Source: Deinococcus sp. YIM 77859 (lineage in GTDB: Bacteria > Deinococcota > Deinococci > Deinococcales > Deinococcaceae). Taken from it: a stretch of 64,000 bases of DNA. Below the pieces are notes generated by a model. That model made no database searches and was not told where the DNA came from. It saw only the letters and a list, made by a program, of their open reading frames with translations. A program made the translations under genes and the position numbers. Positions 40,051 through 57,914 of this stretch are shown here, piece after piece. The number at the start of each line of letters is the position of its first letter. The stretch's first letter is position 1. The stretch lies in contig NZ_JQNI01000002.1 of assembly GCF_000745175.1 (NCBI RefSeq), positions 62,001-126,000 on the forward strand, in the 5' to 3' direction.

Positions 40051-42750
40051 ATGCTTGCTTTTTTGTCTGTCCTGCTGACCAATCTCGGCCTGGTGACGCT
40101 GCTGGCGTTTCTGGGCAGCCTGCTCTACCGCCAGTGGCCTCCCCGGTACTCCGTGCGTGAGCAGGTGCTGCATGCTTTGGCGGCGGGTTCGGCGAGCGTT
40201 TTCCTGCTGGCCTTTCCTTTCGAGTTGGCGCCGGGGCTTCGTATCGACCTGCGGCACGTGCCTACGGCGCTTATTACCGTGCGCTACGGTCCGCTGTGGG
40301 GGGCGCTGGCCGCGCTTCCGGCGCTGGTGGTGCGGGCCCTTCAGGGCGGAATAGGCGTTCGGATGGCGCTCCTTTCTAGCCTGGGAGTCCTCCTCATGGG
40401 CACGCTGCTGCACCGCCGGGCCCACCGCCCCGGGTGGTTGAGCTGGCGCGCGTGGTGGTTGCCTCCGCTGCTGTTTAGCCTGAACGGTCTGGGGCTGCTG
40501 ACACTGCCGAACGGAGAAAAGCTGCTCGCCCAGGTGTACCTGCCGCTGCTTGTGGCCAACAGCGTGGCCTTTGTGGTGGCGCTGCTGGTCATTCAGTCGC
40601 GCCTGGACCTGCTGCGTGCCACCCACACCTACCGCCTGCAAGCCCAAACCGATCCGCTGACCGGTCTCGCCAATCGCCGCCGGTTCCATGAGGATGTCAC
40701 GGCGCTCGCGCCCGGCGATCACCTGCTGCTGCTGGACATCGACCATTTCAAGCGGGTGAACGACTCGCTTGGTCATGCGGAGGGCGACGCCGTGCTGCGC
40801 CGGATCGCCGGGATCCTCGTGGATGCGGTGCGGCCCAGTGATCAGGTCTACCGCATCGGTGGGGAGGAGTTCGCGGTTGTGCTGCGCCGTGCTGGCCTGA
40901 GCCAGGCGCGCAGTGTGGCGGATCGCTGCCTGAGGGCCGTGCGGCGCCCGCCCCCCAGCGGGCCGCAGGTCACGATGTCGGGCGGCCTCGCGACCCGGGA
41001 AGCCCACGAGACCCCAGGACAGACCTTTGCCCGTGCGGATGCGGCCCTCTACGCGGCGAAGGAGGCAGGCCGTGACCGTCTGATGCTGGCCTCTTCCGAG
41101 AAGGGCGAGACTCAGGGCGAAACAGGGGCGAGTGACCGGCAGGCCCTGCGGGACACGCTGGCCCTCCTGGCACAGGACCAGGATCCCACACCGCAGCACT
41201 GGCAGGAACTCTTGCAGGCAGCCGTCGCCTGTGTGCCGGGGGCGGAGGCGGGCACCCTCTACGTGGCAGAACAGGGGGATTTTGTGGTGTGCGCGCAACA
41301 GGGATTCAGTGACGCGTTGCTGGGACGGCGGGACTCGCCTGCGTCCCTGTTCCGCTGGTACGCGGGTTCGCCGGACGCGTGGGAGGCGGGCCGCCCCCGT
41401 GTGCTGCGCGGCGCGGCGGTGCAGACCGCTTCCAGTGCAGCCGGCGCGGTGGACCACTCCGAGAACGGCCAGGTCCGCTATGCGCTGAGTGGCCGCGTGC
41501 AGGAGATTCGCGAGACGCTGGGCGTTCCCGTGGTCGCAGAGGGGCACGTCGTCGCGTTCCTCAATCTCGACCGGTTCTCGGCGGAGGACGCCTTTGGACC
41601 AGAGGCGCTGGCCCGCGTGTCTGACTTTGCGGCGCAGATGGCCGTGCTGCTTGGGGCGCGCGCGCGGCGACAACGGGAAGCGCGCCGACACCGCGAGCTG
41701 GAGGCGCTGGCGCGCATAACGGCGGCCCTGCGGGACGCGAGCAGCGCGGACGCGATCATCTCGGCCATGACGGCCATGACCTCGCCGCTGCTCGACGCCC
41801 GGTACGTCGTGTACCTCGCCTATGACCGGGAACGGGACGTCCTCACCTCCCGGCACATCCTGGGCTTGCCAGAGGGGAAAGGAAACGTGACTCTGCCGCG
41901 TGGTAGGGGGCTCTCCTGGGCGGCGGTGGCTGCGGGGGACGTGCTGCGGGTCGCGGACATTCGCGAGGACCAGCGTGTTTACCGGCCCGCCTTCCTGTCT
42001 TCCGGCGCGATGCTGGCCGCCCCGCTCCTGGGGAAGACGGGGCTTTGGGGCGTGCTTGTGGTCACGCGGGAGCAGCCCTTTGGGGAGGATGACGCCCATC
42101 TGGCGCGGACCCTGGGGGCACACGCGGTGACGGCCCTGGAGCGCGCCGCACACGTCCAGACCCTAGAGGACGCCCGGGAGGGCACCTTGCTGGCGCTGGG
42201 CCTGGCGCTGGAGGCCCGCGACTTTGAGACGCGGGGCCACACCACGCGGGTCGTGCAGCTTGCCGCTGCGCTGGGAGCGGCGCTGGGCTTGTCGCCGGCA
42301 CAGCAGCGTGCCCTGCGGGACGGCGCCTACCTGCACGACCTGGGCAAGGTGCAGGTGCCCGACGCTGTGTTGCTCAAGCCTGGCCCCCTGACCCCGCAGG
42401 AGTGGGCGCTGATGCAGCAGCATGCGGTTGCCGGTGAGGCCATCGCGCGGCATATCCCCGGCCTGAGCCCCGAGGCGCTGGGCGTGGTGCGGCACCACCA
42501 CGAACGCTGGGACGGCCTGGGCTACCCCGATGGCCTGGCGGGCGAGGCAATTCCCCTCCTCGCACGTATTTTTGCAGTGTGTGACGTCTTTGACGCCCTC
42601 ACGAGTGCGCGGCCCTACAAGCCGGCCTGGTCGTGGGAAGCGGCCCTGCAGGAGATCGGGGCACAAGCGGGCCGCCACTTTGACCCGCAGGTGGTGCGGG
42701 TCTTTTTTCGGCTGCTGCGCCAGCAGGATGGGGCTATGCCGGAAACTTGA
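40051..42750 (+). CDS. Cyclic-di-GMP enzyme with membrane sensor, GGDEF, GAF and HD-GYP domains
   Basis: An 899-residue signalling protein. The N-terminal ~185 residues are a 5TM receptor of the LytS-YhcK type with five or six membrane spans. GGDEF follows (DPLTGLANRRRFHE; GGEEF at 270-274, competent sequence). Two GAF-like regions span about residues 370-700. The C-terminal HD-GYP phosphodiesterase has H762-D763 and the HHHERWDGLGYP motif ending G824-Y825-P826. It could both make and degrade cyclic di-GMP, with balance set by the sensor domains. No strong promoter was identified in the upstream region. Confidence 0.92.
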   Translation: MLAFLSVLLTNLGLVTLLAFLGSLLYRQWPPRYSVREQVLHALAAGSASVFLLAFPFELAPGLRIDLRHVPTALITVRYGPLWGALAALPALVVRALQGGIGVRMALLSSLGVLLMGTLLHRRAHRPGWLSWRAWWLPPLLFSLNGLGLLTLPNGEKLLAQVYLPLLVANSVAFVVALLVIQSRLDLLRATHTYRLQAQTDPLTGLANRRRFHEDVTALAPGDHLLLLDIDHFKRVNDSLGHAEGDAVLRRIAGILVDAVRPSDQVYRIGGEEFAVVLRRAGLSQARSVADRCLRAVRRPPPSGPQVTMSGGLATREAHETPGQTFARADAALYAAKEAGRDRLMLASSEKGETQGETGASDRQALRDTLALLAQDQDPTPQHWQELLQAAVACVPGAEAGTLYVAEQGDFVVCAQQGFSDALLGRRDSPASLFRWYAGSPDAWEAGRPRVLRGAAVQTASSAAGAVDHSENGQVRYALSGRVQEIRETLGVPVVAEGHVVAFLNLDRFSAEDAFGPEALARVSDFAAQMAVLLGARARRQREARRHRELEALARITAALRDASSADAIISAMTAMTSPLLDARYVVYLAYDRERDVLTSRHILGLPEGKGNVTLPRGRGLSWAAVAAGDVLRVADIREDQRVYRPAFLSSGAMLAAPLLGKTGLWGVLVVTREQPFGEDDAHLARTLGAHAVTALERAAHVQTLEDAREGTLLALGLALEARDFETRGHTTRVVQLAAALGAALGLSPAQQRALRDGAYLHDLGKVQVPDAVLLKPGPLTPQEWALMQQHAVAGEAIARHIPGLSPEALGVVRHHHERWDGLGYPDGLAGEAIPLLARIFAVCDVFDALTSARPYKPAWSWEAALQEIGAQAGRHFDPQVVRVFFRLLRQQDGAMPET

Positions 42751-42813
42751 GACTCCTGCCGCTCGCCCAAGCGCCGCACCCTCAGCCAGCGCCAGAAGAC
42801 GAAGCCGCCAACG

Positions 42814-45593
<2,780 letters not shown>

Positions 45594-45746
45594 GAAGGCG
45601 AGCCTCCTTGGGAAACCAGGCATAAGCGCGCAACGGCGCCCCCGGCTGAAGCTAAAGGGCGCGAAACGGTCAGCCGGGGGCGAGAAGAGCAAGGCAGCGG
45701 ACGGGAGGTGAACTCCGTTCCGCTGCGGTCTGCCGGTGCTCCTGCC

Positions 45747-46931
45747 TTACTTGATGTTGGATTGAATCTCGGCGACGGCTTTTTTGAGGAGGTCGGCGTA
45801 GGGCTGGTTGGGCTTTTGCACGGCCTGGGCCGTCGCCGCGCCCCAAGGGCCCCACACCGCGCTCATCTCGGGCACGTTGGGCATAGGGGTACCAACGCTG
45901 ATCGCCTTGCCGAAGCCGGCGACCACCGGATCGGCCTTGAGACGGGTGCGCGCTGCGAGGCTCACCGGGATACGCCCGCCCGCCTTGTTAAAGGCGACCT
46001 GCGCATCCGCAGAAGTCATCTGCCGGGCGAGGGCGACTGCGGCCGCCTTGTTCTTGGAGTAGGCGTTGATCACGATGCCCTGCACGCCCACGAAGGGGCT
46101 CCACTTGCCGGTTGCGCCGGGCGGGGTGGGGAAGACAGCGATGCCGTAGTTGATGCCCGCCTTCTTGATATCGCCCATGTCCCAGGGCCCGGTGTACAGC
46201 ATCGCGAGGCGCCCGTCCACAAAGGCGCTCTTGGCGGCGCCCGCGTCTACACCTTCGGGGACGAGGTTGTACTTGTAGCGCAGGTCATTCAGGAACGCGA
46301 GCGCCTTGGCCGTTCCGGCATTGTCTAGCCCCACGTCCTTGATGTTCAGGGTGCCGTTATTGTTCTTGAAGACGTACCCGCCGTAGGCGTGCACAAAGCC
46401 GTAGGAGCGGTAGGGCTCCTCAAGCTGGGACATGAAACCGAACTTGCCGTTGCCGGTATTGGCCTGCGCGACCTTGAGGAATTCGGCCCAGGTGGTCGGC
46501 GCCTTGGGCACCAGATTCTTGTTGTAGACGAGCGCGACGGCTTCGGCAAACAGCGGCAGCCCGAAGAGCTTGCCCTTGTACGTCAAGGCGTTCAGCGCCG
46601 TCTTGTCGTAGTCCGAGCGACTGGTCACGTACTTGTCGAGCGGCTCGATGACGCCGGCAGCGGCCATCTGCCCCAGGCGGTCATGGGGCTGGGTGACGAT
46701 CAGGTCCGGTCCCTGGCCCTTGGGGGCGCTTTGGATGAACTTTTCGGTGATCTGTCCGAAAGGCACGCTCACGACATTCACCTTGTGGCCGGTCTTCTTC
46801 TCAAAGGCCGCAGCTTGGGCCTTGACCCACCCGACCTCGCCCGCGGGCTCGTAGTGGGTCCACAGCGTCAGGGTGGCGGCATGGGCGCTGCCCAGCAGGG
46901 CGAGAGACAGGATCGTGAGGGCTTTTTTCAT
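45747..46931 (-). CDS. malE: Maltose/maltodextrin ABC transporter substrate-binding protein MalE
   Basis: A 394-residue receptor. The signal peptide MKKALTILSLALLGSAHA is cleaved near residue 18. The mature protein follows the MalE fold (LTLWTHYEPAGEVGWVKAQAAAFEKKTGHKVNVVSVPFGQITEKF; GPDLIVTQPHDRLGQMAAAGVIEPLDKY; PFVGVQGIVINAYSKNK). No lipobox is present. AAGGAG precedes the ATG. It is the first gene of malEFG, transcribed from the promoter at 47087-47115. Confidence 0.94.
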   Translation of the reverse strand: MKKALTILSLALLGSAHAATLTLWTHYEPAGEVGWVKAQAAAFEKKTGHKVNVVSVPFGQITEKFIQSAPKGQGPDLIVTQPHDRLGQMAAAGVIEPLDKYVTSRSDYDKTALNALTYKGKLFGLPLFAEAVALVYNKNLVPKAPTTWAEFLKVAQANTGNGKFGFMSQLEEPYRSYGFVHAYGGYVFKNNNGTLNIKDVGLDNAGTAKALAFLNDLRYKYNLVPEGVDAGAAKSAFVDGRLAMLYTGPWDMGDIKKAGINYGIAVFPTPPGATGKWSPFVGVQGIVINAYSKNKAAAVALARQMTSADAQVAFNKAGGRIPVSLAARTRLKADPVVAGFGKAISVGTPMPNVPEMSAVWGPWGAATAQAVQKPNQPYADLLKKAVAEIQSNIK

Positions 46932-47086
46932 GCTGACTCCTTGAGGTGCGGCCATTGAACCGCTTCCAGAGTGGTCTTGACCTGCCTAAGCTGATGAGCC
47001 ATACCAAGAGAGACGGCGGGAACCATAGGGCGTCGCCGGGCAGAAGGCGGCGGATTAGCTTCTCTCTTCTTCGGTGGCTCTTAAAA

Positions 47087-47115
47087 AGTATAGACGGGGA
47101 TGAAAATCCTGACAA
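47087..47115 (-). promoter_or_regulatory. malEFG promoter
   Basis: On the minus strand, TTGTCA (47115-47110), a 17-base spacer and TATACT (47092-47087) form a near-consensus promoter, giving malE a ~150-base leader. A partly symmetric TTGAACCGCTTCCA at 46957-46970 in the leader could be a LacI/MalR-type operator but is not convincing. Confidence 0.7.
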
Positions 47116-47181
47116 TCCCTCGACTGCTGTTTCCTCAGCTCAGAAGGCACGCTGGCCATTGAAAAAGGCCCACGCTCGCCG

Positions 47182-47212
47182 CCTGACCGAGCGGTCAGGT
47201 CAGTGCTAGACT
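47182..47212 (+). promoter_or_regulatory. TetR-type operator over a leaderless promoter of the MFS gene
   Basis: A perfect 18-base palindrome, CCTGACCG-AG-CGGTCAGG (47182-47199), covers the -35 region. The -10 box TAGACT (47207-47212) lies 6 bases before the MFS ATG. Palindromes of this form are typical TetR-family operators. Confidence 0.65.
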
Positions 47213-47218
47213 CTGCCC

Positions 47219-48457
47219 ATGACTGCCTCTCCGCCCCGTCAGCGCGGGAACCCCAAGTTGATTCTGTTCCTGACCATCTTTATCGCCATGCTGGGCCTTT
47301 CGGTGCTGTTTCCAATCATCGCGCCGCTGGGGCGGCAACTGGGGCTCTCGGAGACGCAGATCGGCTGGTTTTCCACCGCCTACAGCCTCGCGCAGTTCGT
47401 GTTCTCGCCCATCTGGGGAAGCCGCAGCGAGCGTGTGGGCCGCAAACCGGTCCTGATCCTGGGCCTGATCGGCTTTTCCCTCAGCTTCGGGCTGTTCGGG
47501 GTGCTCGCTCTGCTCGGCGCAAAGGGCCTGCTGACCGGCGGCGCCCTCTTTGCGCTGCTCGTGGCCTCGCGCCTTCTGGGAGGGGTCCTTTCCAGCGCCA
47601 CCCTGCCGACCGCACAGGCGATGATGGCCGATCTCTCCTCCCAAAAGGACCGCACCGCCGCGATGGGGCTCATCGGCGCTGCCTTCGGCCTGGGTGTGGT
47701 GTTTGGTCCCGCGCTGGGGGCCCTGCTCTCCGGCTTTGGTCTGACGGCGCCCATCTTCTTTAGTGCGGGGTTAGGTCTGCTCACGGCTCTCGCTGCCCTC
47801 TTCACCCTGCCGGAAACGCGCCAAGCAGGAACGGCGCCCGCTCACTCCGGCGAACGCCGCGCGCTGCTGCGTCAGCCCGCCATCCTGCTGTTTCTGGCCG
47901 TCAGCGCGCTCTACACCCTGGCCAGCGTCGGGATGGAACAGACCATCGCCTTTTATGTGCAGGATACCCTGCGCCTCTCGGCCGAGCAGACGGCCCGAAC
48001 CGTCGGCAGCATGCTCGCCATCTTCGGGTTTCTCGCCGCCGCCGTACAGGGCGGTGCGATGCGGCCCCTGGGCAAGAAGTACGCGCCCGGTCCCCTGATC
48101 GCCGCCGGGCTGCTGGTGATGGGTGCGGGCATGTTTCTGCTGCCCCTGGGCGGGCACTACTGGACGATCACCGCTGCCCTCGGCGTGATCGGGGTGGGCA
48201 GCGCCATCCTGGGCCCCAGCCTCAGCGCGGCCCTCTCCCTCAGTGTAGGGCCGGATCAGCAGGGCGCCGTCGCTGGCCTCAACAGCAGTGCCCTCGCGCT
48301 GGGGCGCATGACCGGTCCCCTGCTGGGCACCGGCCTGTACCAGACGGCCGGGCACGCCGCCCCCTACCTCCTCAGCGGGAGCATCCTGTACGTGCTGCTC
48401 GTGTGGACGCTGCTTGCTCGGCCTCGGGTGCGGCCGGTGGAGGGGCGCCAGGTCTAA
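47219..48457 (+). CDS. MFS drug/metabolite exporter (tetracycline-resistance-like group)
   Basis: A 412-residue, 12-span major facilitator. Motif A between spans 2 and 3 reads [17 protein letters not shown] motif C-like stretch occurs in span 5 ([20 protein letters not shown]), marking an antiporter-type exporter. The substrate is unknown. The TetR-type palindrome over its promoter suggests induction by its own substrate. It is transcribed divergently from malE, with 287 bases between the two genes. Confidence 0.88.
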   Translation: MTASPPRQRGNPKLILFLTIFIAMLGLSVLFPIIAPLGRQLGLSETQIGWFSTAYSLAQFVFSPIWGSRSERVGRKPVLILGLIGFSLSFGLFGVLALLGAKGLLTGGALFALLVASRLLGGVLSSATLPTAQAMMADLSSQKDRTAAMGLIGAAFGLGVVFGPALGALLSGFGLTAPIFFSAGLGLLTALAALFTLPETRQAGTAPAHSGERRALLRQPAILLFLAVSALYTLASVGMEQTIAFYVQDTLRLSAEQTARTVGSMLAIFGFLAAAVQGGAMRPLGKKYAPGPLIAAGLLVMGAGMFLLPLGGHYWTITAALGVIGVGSAILGPSLSAALSLSVGPDQQGAVAGLNSSALALGRMTGPLLGTGLYQTAGHAAPYLLSGSILYVLLVWTLLARPRVRPVEGRQV

Positions 48458-48496
48458 GGGGAGTGTGGCGGTCTCCGCTCGTCTGCGTCCATCGAG

Positions 48497-48502
48497 TATC
48501 CT
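48497..48502 (+). promoter_or_regulatory. -10 box of leaderless rsmB promoter
   Basis: TATCCT lies 6 bases before the GTG start with no Shine-Dalgarno. Confidence 0.45.
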
Positions 48503-48508
48503 GCCCCG

Positions 48509-49762
48509 GTGACTGCCTCCCGTCCCACCTTCAACCCGGCCCGGGCGCTCGCCGTGCGGGTGCTGACACGGGTGCTGACGGGCGAGACGTTCGCGGCCCC
48601 CGCCCTGGACGCGGCCCTGGCAGAGGCGCGGCTTCCGGCGCGGGACGCGGGGCTGGCGACGCACCTCGTGTATGGAACGCTGCGGTACGTGCTCCTGCTG
48701 GACGCGGCCCTGACCCCCCTGCTGCGCGGCGAGACGCCCCCCAAGGCGCGCGCGCTGCTGCTCGCCGGAGCTTTTGAGAAACTGGTGCTGGGCACGCCGC
48801 CCCACGCCGTGGTGAGTGAGTACGTGAATGTCGCCCGGATGGCGCGCCTGGCTTCACCCGCCCTGGTGAACGCGGTGCTGCGCCGCGTGGCGCGCCCTGC
48901 CGAGACCGAGGAGACCCGCTACGCCCTCCCCGGCTGGTTGATCGACGTGTTCCGCCGAGCGTACGGGGAGCGCGCCGAGGCCGTCTTGGCCGATCAGTTG
49001 CAGCCCCAGCCCCTTTGGCTGAGCCTGTCTTCAGCAGGTGTACGGAGCCTAGAGGCGGAAGGAAGCGTCGTGGAGCCTGGCCCGCAGGGTGTAGACCGGG
49101 TGGTCCTCGCGCGGCCCCTGCGGGAGAGTGCCGCCTACCGCTGCGGTCAGGCCCAGCCCATCAACCCCGCGAGTATGGCGGTAGTGGACGCCCTGGGGGA
49201 CGTGGAGGGGCGGCGGGTGCTCGACCTTGCTGGGGGTGCGGGGGTCAAGGCTGCCCTGCTCGCGGCGCGGGGGGCACGGGTGACCAGTGTGGACGTGATC
49301 GCCCGCAAGCACGAGGCGGCCCGTGCGAACCTCAAGCGTCTGGGGCTGCGCGCTGACCTCCTGACCCACGACCTGACCCAGCCGCTGGACCTGCCGCCCG
49401 CGCCCCTGGTGCTGTTGGATGCACCCTGCACCGGCACGGGCACCCTGCGCGCCCATCCCGAAATCAAGCTGCGCCTGACGCCGGAGGCGGTGGAGGAGAT
49501 GGCCGCCCTCCAGGCCCGCCTGCTGCCCAATGCCGCAGCCGCAGTAGCACCGGGTGGCGTGCTCGTGTACAGCGTGTGCAGCGTTACCCGGCAGGAGGGG
49601 GAACGGGTGCTGCGCGACTTTTTGGCCACGCACCCGGAATTCACGCCCGAAGCGGTTCCCGGCCTGGAGGTGCCCCATGTGCCTGCCGGAGAGGGCGTCC
49701 TGACTGTGCCCGAAGCAGGCCTCGACGGCTTTTTTATCGCGCGCCTTCGGCGAACGGCGTAG
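48509..49762 (+). CDS. rsmB: 16S rRNA (cytosine-5) methyltransferase RsmB-like
   Basis: A 417-residue SAM-dependent enzyme. An N-terminal NusB-like RNA-binding domain ([34 protein letters not shown]) precedes the NOP2/Sun catalytic domain. Motif I is [21 protein letters not shown]. The two catalytic cysteines are C307 (DAPCTGTG) and C357 ([13 protein letters not shown]). This combination is diagnostic of RsmB (Fmu/Sun), which makes m5C967 in 16S rRNA. The motif I region has GAGVKAA where GPGGKT is usual, a mild variation. The start is GTG. Confidence 0.92.
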   Translation: MTASRPTFNPARALAVRVLTRVLTGETFAAPALDAALAEARLPARDAGLATHLVYGTLRYVLLLDAALTPLLRGETPPKARALLLAGAFEKLVLGTPPHAVVSEYVNVARMARLASPALVNAVLRRVARPAETEETRYALPGWLIDVFRRAYGERAEAVLADQLQPQPLWLSLSSAGVRSLEAEGSVVEPGPQGVDRVVLARPLRESAAYRCGQAQPINPASMAVVDALGDVEGRRVLDLAGGAGVKAALLAARGARVTSVDVIARKHEAARANLKRLGLRADLLTHDLTQPLDLPPAPLVLLDAPCTGTGTLRAHPEIKLRLTPEAVEEMAALQARLLPNAAAAVAPGGVLVYSVCSVTRQEGERVLRDFLATHPEFTPEAVPGLEVPHVPAGEGVLTVPEAGLDGFFIARLRRTA

Positions 49763-50558
49763 GGCTGGCTTCAGCGCGCGGCAGCCAACGCCGCAGCAGC
49801 AGGGGCACGAGCTCGGTGGCGACGAGCACCAGCAGCGCGTAGCGCAGACCGCGCACCAGCCCGATGTCCTTCAGGGCCTGCGGCAGCGCGGCCAACCCGA
49901 AGTACACGGCGAACACGACCACGAGGCCCAGCAGGCCCACGACCAGGCGGCTGCCCCAGTCCCGCGGCACCCGGAAATCCGGCCGGGCGAACCAGAAGCC
50001 CGCCAGGAGGCCCAGGGCTGTGCCGTACTCACGTGGCGTTCCCACCGGGAGGAAGGCAGCCAGGCCGAGGAGCAGCAGCGGAATCACCCCGCGCCACACG
50101 CCCTTCTGCGGGAAGTGCCCCCTCGCCGCCAGCCCGGCAAAGGCTGCCCCCAACAGCAGTCCGGCGATCACGTCGCTGGGGTAGTGAACGTGCAGCACCA
50201 GGCGTGAGACAGCGATCAGGGCGATCAGGAGCAGGGCTGCGGCCCACATGCCAGCCCGCCCGACCTGCGCGGCGATCCCGCCCCAGAGCGTTGCCGCCAT
50301 CTGTGCGTGCCCGCTGGGTAGACCAGGCCCACCTGCCGTGGCCTGCGCCGCTTCGCTGGCGAGAGTGGGGTCAGCCCAGAAGGGCCGGGGGAGGTTTAGG
50401 CCGAATTTGAGGGCCGTATTCACCAGGTACGAGAGGGCAAAGGCGACACCCAGATTCCGCCCGCCCCTGGGGTTGACCAGCCAGGTATACAGCGCGAGCA
50501 CCACGATAAACACCTCGTCACGGCCCAGGTGCGTGACCGCCAGCCAAAAGGATTCCAC
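49734..50558 (-). CDS. PAP2-family membrane phosphatase
   Basis: A 274-residue integral membrane phosphatase, about eight spans. The three PAP2 motifs are present: [15 protein letters not shown], and [12 protein letters not shown]. Substrates are typically undecaprenyl pyrophosphate or phosphatidic acid. The C-terminal ~110 residues add extra spans beyond the core domain. Its 3' end overlaps the convergent rsmB end by 29 bases. Confidence 0.9.
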   Translation of the reverse strand: MESFWLAVTHLGRDEVFIVVLALYTWLVNPRGGRNLGVAFALSYLVNTALKFGLNLPRPFWADPTLASEAAQATAGGPGLPSGHAQMAATLWGGIAAQVGRAGMWAAALLLIALIAVSRLVLHVHYPSDVIAGLLLGAAFAGLAARGHFPQKGVWRGVIPLLLLGLAAFLPVGTPREYGTALGLLAGFWFARPDFRVPRDWGSRLVVGLLGLVVVFAVYFGLAALPQALKDIGLVRGLRYALLVLVATELVPLLLRRWLPRAEASPTPFAEGAR

Positions 50559-50611
50559 GAGTGTTCATTGTGAGGCTTGCGGCCTGGTCGGAGCCAGGGG
50601 AGGCGCAGCGC

Positions 50612-50617
50612 TACACT
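50612..50617 (+). promoter_or_regulatory. -10 box of leaderless ABC ATPase promoter
   Basis: TACACT lies 7 bases before the ATG at 50625 and no ribosome site is present. Confidence 0.5.
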
Positions 50618-50624
50618 GAAGCCC

Positions 50625-52226
<1,602 letters not shown>

Positions 52227-52241
52227 GGAGAAAAGCAAAGG

Positions 52242-52263
52242 GGCCGCCTCGCGTGGGGCGGCC
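52242..52263. terminator. GC hairpin after the ABC ATPase gene
   Basis: GGCCGCC (52242-52248) pairs with GGCGGCC (52257-52263), followed by TTGAGG. It is shared by the convergent lipoprotein gene. Confidence 0.5.
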
Positions 52264-52283
52264 TTGAGGGATGCTGGAGGTGC

Positions 52284-52817
52284 TCAGCCGCAGGTAACGA
52301 CCGGGATCCCGCCGGGTGCGTCGTACTCGTTGCTCTTGAGGCCATTGGGGTTGTAGCCCCACACGGTGACATAGGTGGTGCCCTTGTTCACCGGATTCAC
52401 GATGATCGCCTGCCCCTTGAGCTTCTGGGCACCCAGAGCGCTCCCCTTGCTGACGCTGAGGGGGGCAGCTCCTGCAGCGAACTGATAGGTAAAGGTATCG
52501 CGGCCACTGATGTCGGCCGGGAAGGTGCCGGTCGTCTTGGTTGTCGCCTCGCCGCTGTTCGCCCCCTCGAAGCGAGCGTCCAGGCGGCTCAAGGGCCCGT
52601 TCCAGCTCACGTCCATGTAGACGGTGGTGGGGCGGTCAGAGCAGATGACGTATTCGTTCCGGGGCTGCCCGGTCGTCGGGTCCGTCACGACGCGGTAGTA
52701 GTCGGAGGTAAAAGAGTTGATCGCTGTGATGGTGACGGGCTCGTACGCCACACCCACGCCCGTGCAACTCGCCAGCACCGCACTCAGCCCTACCGCTCCC
52801 AGCAACACCTTTTTCAT
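52284..52817 (-). CDS. Lipoprotein of unknown function
   Basis: A 177-residue protein with a lipoprotein signal peptide ending LASC (lipobox, Cys about 18). The mature part is beta-rich ([45 protein letters not shown]) with two later cysteines. No family is recognised. It is divergent from the lipoprotein at 52923, with 105 bases between the starts. Probably attached to the outer face of the membrane. Confidence 0.75.
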   Translation of the reverse strand: MKKVLLGAVGLSAVLASCTGVGVAYEPVTITAINSFTSDYYRVVTDPTTGQPRNEYVICSDRPTTVYMDVSWNGPLSRLDARFEGANSGEATTKTTGTFPADISGRDTFTYQFAAGAAPLSVSKGSALGAQKLKGQAIIVNPVNKGTTYVTVWGYNPNGLKSNEYDAPGGIPVVTCG

Positions 52818-52922
52818 AAGCCTCACTCTCGTGGATGAAGCTGATGCGCGGGTGATGCGGCCTTGAGGGAACGTGAGGCGAACACAAATACAGGAGGCAC
52901 CGGCGGGCTCCATGCTGGTCGT

Positions 52923-53366
52923 ATGAGAAGACTTGCCGGAGGTTTGTTGCTGGGCCTGCTCACCGCCTGTGCGCCCGCCGTCACGCCCCGATCGAACCTG
53001 GCGGCGCAGGCGACCGTGCAGGGCCGACAACTGACCGTGTCCTTGGTGAACCTGGGGCCGTATGACGTGCTGCTGGAGGACCGTTGCCCCCGGCCCTTCA
53101 CGGCGGGATACACGCTGCTCCCCGCGGCGACGGGCAGAAGCGTCACGAACGAGGACCAGCCCTGTCTGACGGCTCCCGCGTTGCCGCAGCGGTTGCGGCC
53201 GGGTGAGCGCGTCTCCGCCGCACTGACGCTGGACCTCCCCGCCGGCACGTACACCTTGCAGGCGTGGGCCCGGCCAAAGGTGCGCCTCGTCGAAAAGGGC
53301 AAACCTGCGGACGCGGTGAGAACGCTGAACGTGGCGACCTCGGCCTTGACGCTCACGCTCCCCTGA
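52923..53366 (+). CDS. Small lipoprotein of unknown function
   Basis: A 147-residue protein. The signal peptide ends LTAC (Cys about 16). The mature part reads like a single Ig-like or intracellular-protease-inhibitor (BsuPI-like) beta domain (QLTVSLVNLGPYDVLLEDRCPRPFTAGYTLLPA; RLRPGERVSAALTLDLPAGTYTLQAWA). The fold suggestion is tentative. Convergent with miaB, 42 bases apart. Confidence 0.75.
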   Translation: MRRLAGGLLLGLLTACAPAVTPRSNLAAQATVQGRQLTVSLVNLGPYDVLLEDRCPRPFTAGYTLLPAATGRSVTNEDQPCLTAPALPQRLRPGERVSAALTLDLPAGTYTLQAWARPKVRLVEKGKPADAVRTLNVATSALTLTLP

Positions 53367-53408
53367 AGGGGCGAAGGCCGGAGCATCTGCACCCCGGCCC
53401 TTTTGCGT

Positions 53409-54797
<1,389 letters not shown>

Positions 54798-54846
54798 CTC
54801 CTTCAGCCTAACAGAGGGATTCTGCGGCCTGGCATTGCCCTGGTCC

Positions 54847-56229
<1,383 letters not shown>

Positions 56230-56266
56230 AGTGGACACCCCCCCTCCCCACACGTTGCGGCTTCCT

Positions 56267-56734
56267 TCAGTTCTTCGTCATTGCGAACGTACCTGACCCC
56301 TTGTAGACGAAGCCGCCGTTCTCGCACACGAAATGATCCTCCGTCCCCTTGTAGAGATTGCTCGACACGAACTGACCGCTCACAACGGATTTGAGGATGT
56401 ATGAGATGCCGTCCACCTTGCAGGCGGAGTCTCCCATTTGGAGAACCGTTATGTTGCTGTTGAGGGGATAGGCGGTCGAAGGCGTGTAAGTCCCTGAGAT
56501 ACTGAGAATATCGATAATTCCAGAACTTCCCTGCCACAGTGAGGTCGTAGACCACGAACCATTGACAGCATTGATGTTCATGTCCCAGGCACGTTGAACA
56601 CCATTGACCGTCTCGGTGGCGACCCAAGCCCCACTGGGGTTGATATTGGCTGGGGGTGCTGTCACTGTGCTGCCGCTCCCGCAGGCAGCCAGGAGCAAAG
56701 GAAGAAGGCCACTCAATAGAAACAGTTTTTTCAT
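56267..56734 (-). CDS. Prophage-borne lipoprotein of unknown function
   Basis: A 155-residue protein with a lipoprotein signal ([22 protein letters not shown]; Cys 18 in LAAC). The mature part is beta-rich with two cysteines ([16 protein letters not shown]). Its base composition is visibly lower in GC than the neighbouring genes. It lies between the integrase and the repressor on the lysogeny strand, so it is probably expressed in the integrated state. A superinfection-exclusion or lysogenic-conversion role is an inference from position. Confidence 0.75.
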   Translation of the reverse strand: MKKLFLLSGLLPLLLAACGSGSTVTAPPANINPSGAWVATETVNGVQRAWDMNINAVNGSWSTTSLWQGSSGIIDILSISGTYTPSTAYPLNSNITVLQMGDSACKVDGISYILKSVVSGQFVSSNLYKGTEDHFVCENGGFVYKGSGTFAMTKN

Positions 56735-56772
56735 GACGGGCGAAGTATTTGAGATAGTGAGTCACAGCACTC

Positions 56773-57501
<729 letters not shown>

Positions 57502-57529
57502 AGGTAGGAGGTTCGCTAGCATCCGCTCG

Positions 57530-57617
57530 CTAGTACGAGAATGCTATACATTGAGTTGCGTTCCGCCTAACCTTTTGCCTCTATAGCATTGAAAAGCTAG
57601 CTGTAAGACTCTAGTAT
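57530..57617. promoter_or_regulatory. Repressor/Cro operator region with cro promoter
   Basis: AATGCTATA (57540-57548) and TATAGCATT (57582-57590) form a 9-bp inverted repeat. CTAGTA-type sites recur at 57530 and 57611. The + strand promoter is TTGAAA (57589-57594), a 17-base spacer and TAGTAT (57612-57617), 6 bases before the Cro ATG. On the minus strand, TATAGC at the left repeat could be the repressor's own -10 box. Confidence 0.65.
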
Positions 57618-57623
57618 GAGTTC

Positions 57624-57914
57624 ATGCCCGAGAATCCGTACGCGCTCAGCCAACTCAAACGGCTACGGGTCTGGCGTCGGCTTACCCAGAGTGAGCTGTC
57701 AGCGATTTCTGGGGTCAAAATTTCTACGATCCAGAAGCATGAGCGCGGCGCGATCCAGACGGCTTCTCTAGATATTGCTGCACCGTTGGCAGAGGCCCTA
57801 GGAGTCCCTATAGAGGCTCTTTTTTCGGCCAAGATTAGCAATCAAGTGCTAGAGCAACCAGACTCTGAAAAAGACGCAAATCCTTCCCCCCAGGAGACAC
57901 CCGATGAGCACTAA
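57624..57914 (+). CDS. Cro/CI-family HTH regulator
   Basis: A 96-residue protein with an HTH_3 domain ([51 protein letters not shown]). The Pro/Glu-rich tail after residue 75 is likely disordered. It is first in the rightward early transcript, which appears leaderless. It would oppose the S24 repressor at the shared operators. Confidence 0.85.
   Translation: MPENPYALSQLKRLRVWRRLTQSELSAISGVKISTIQKHERGAIQTASLDIAAPLAEALGVPIEALFSAKISNQVLEQPDSEKDANPSPQETPDEH

Noticed and set aside
46957..46970. LacI/MalR-type operator in the malE leader
   Set aside because: Only partly symmetric, and it lies downstream of the promoter without a second copy, so not listed as a feature of its own.
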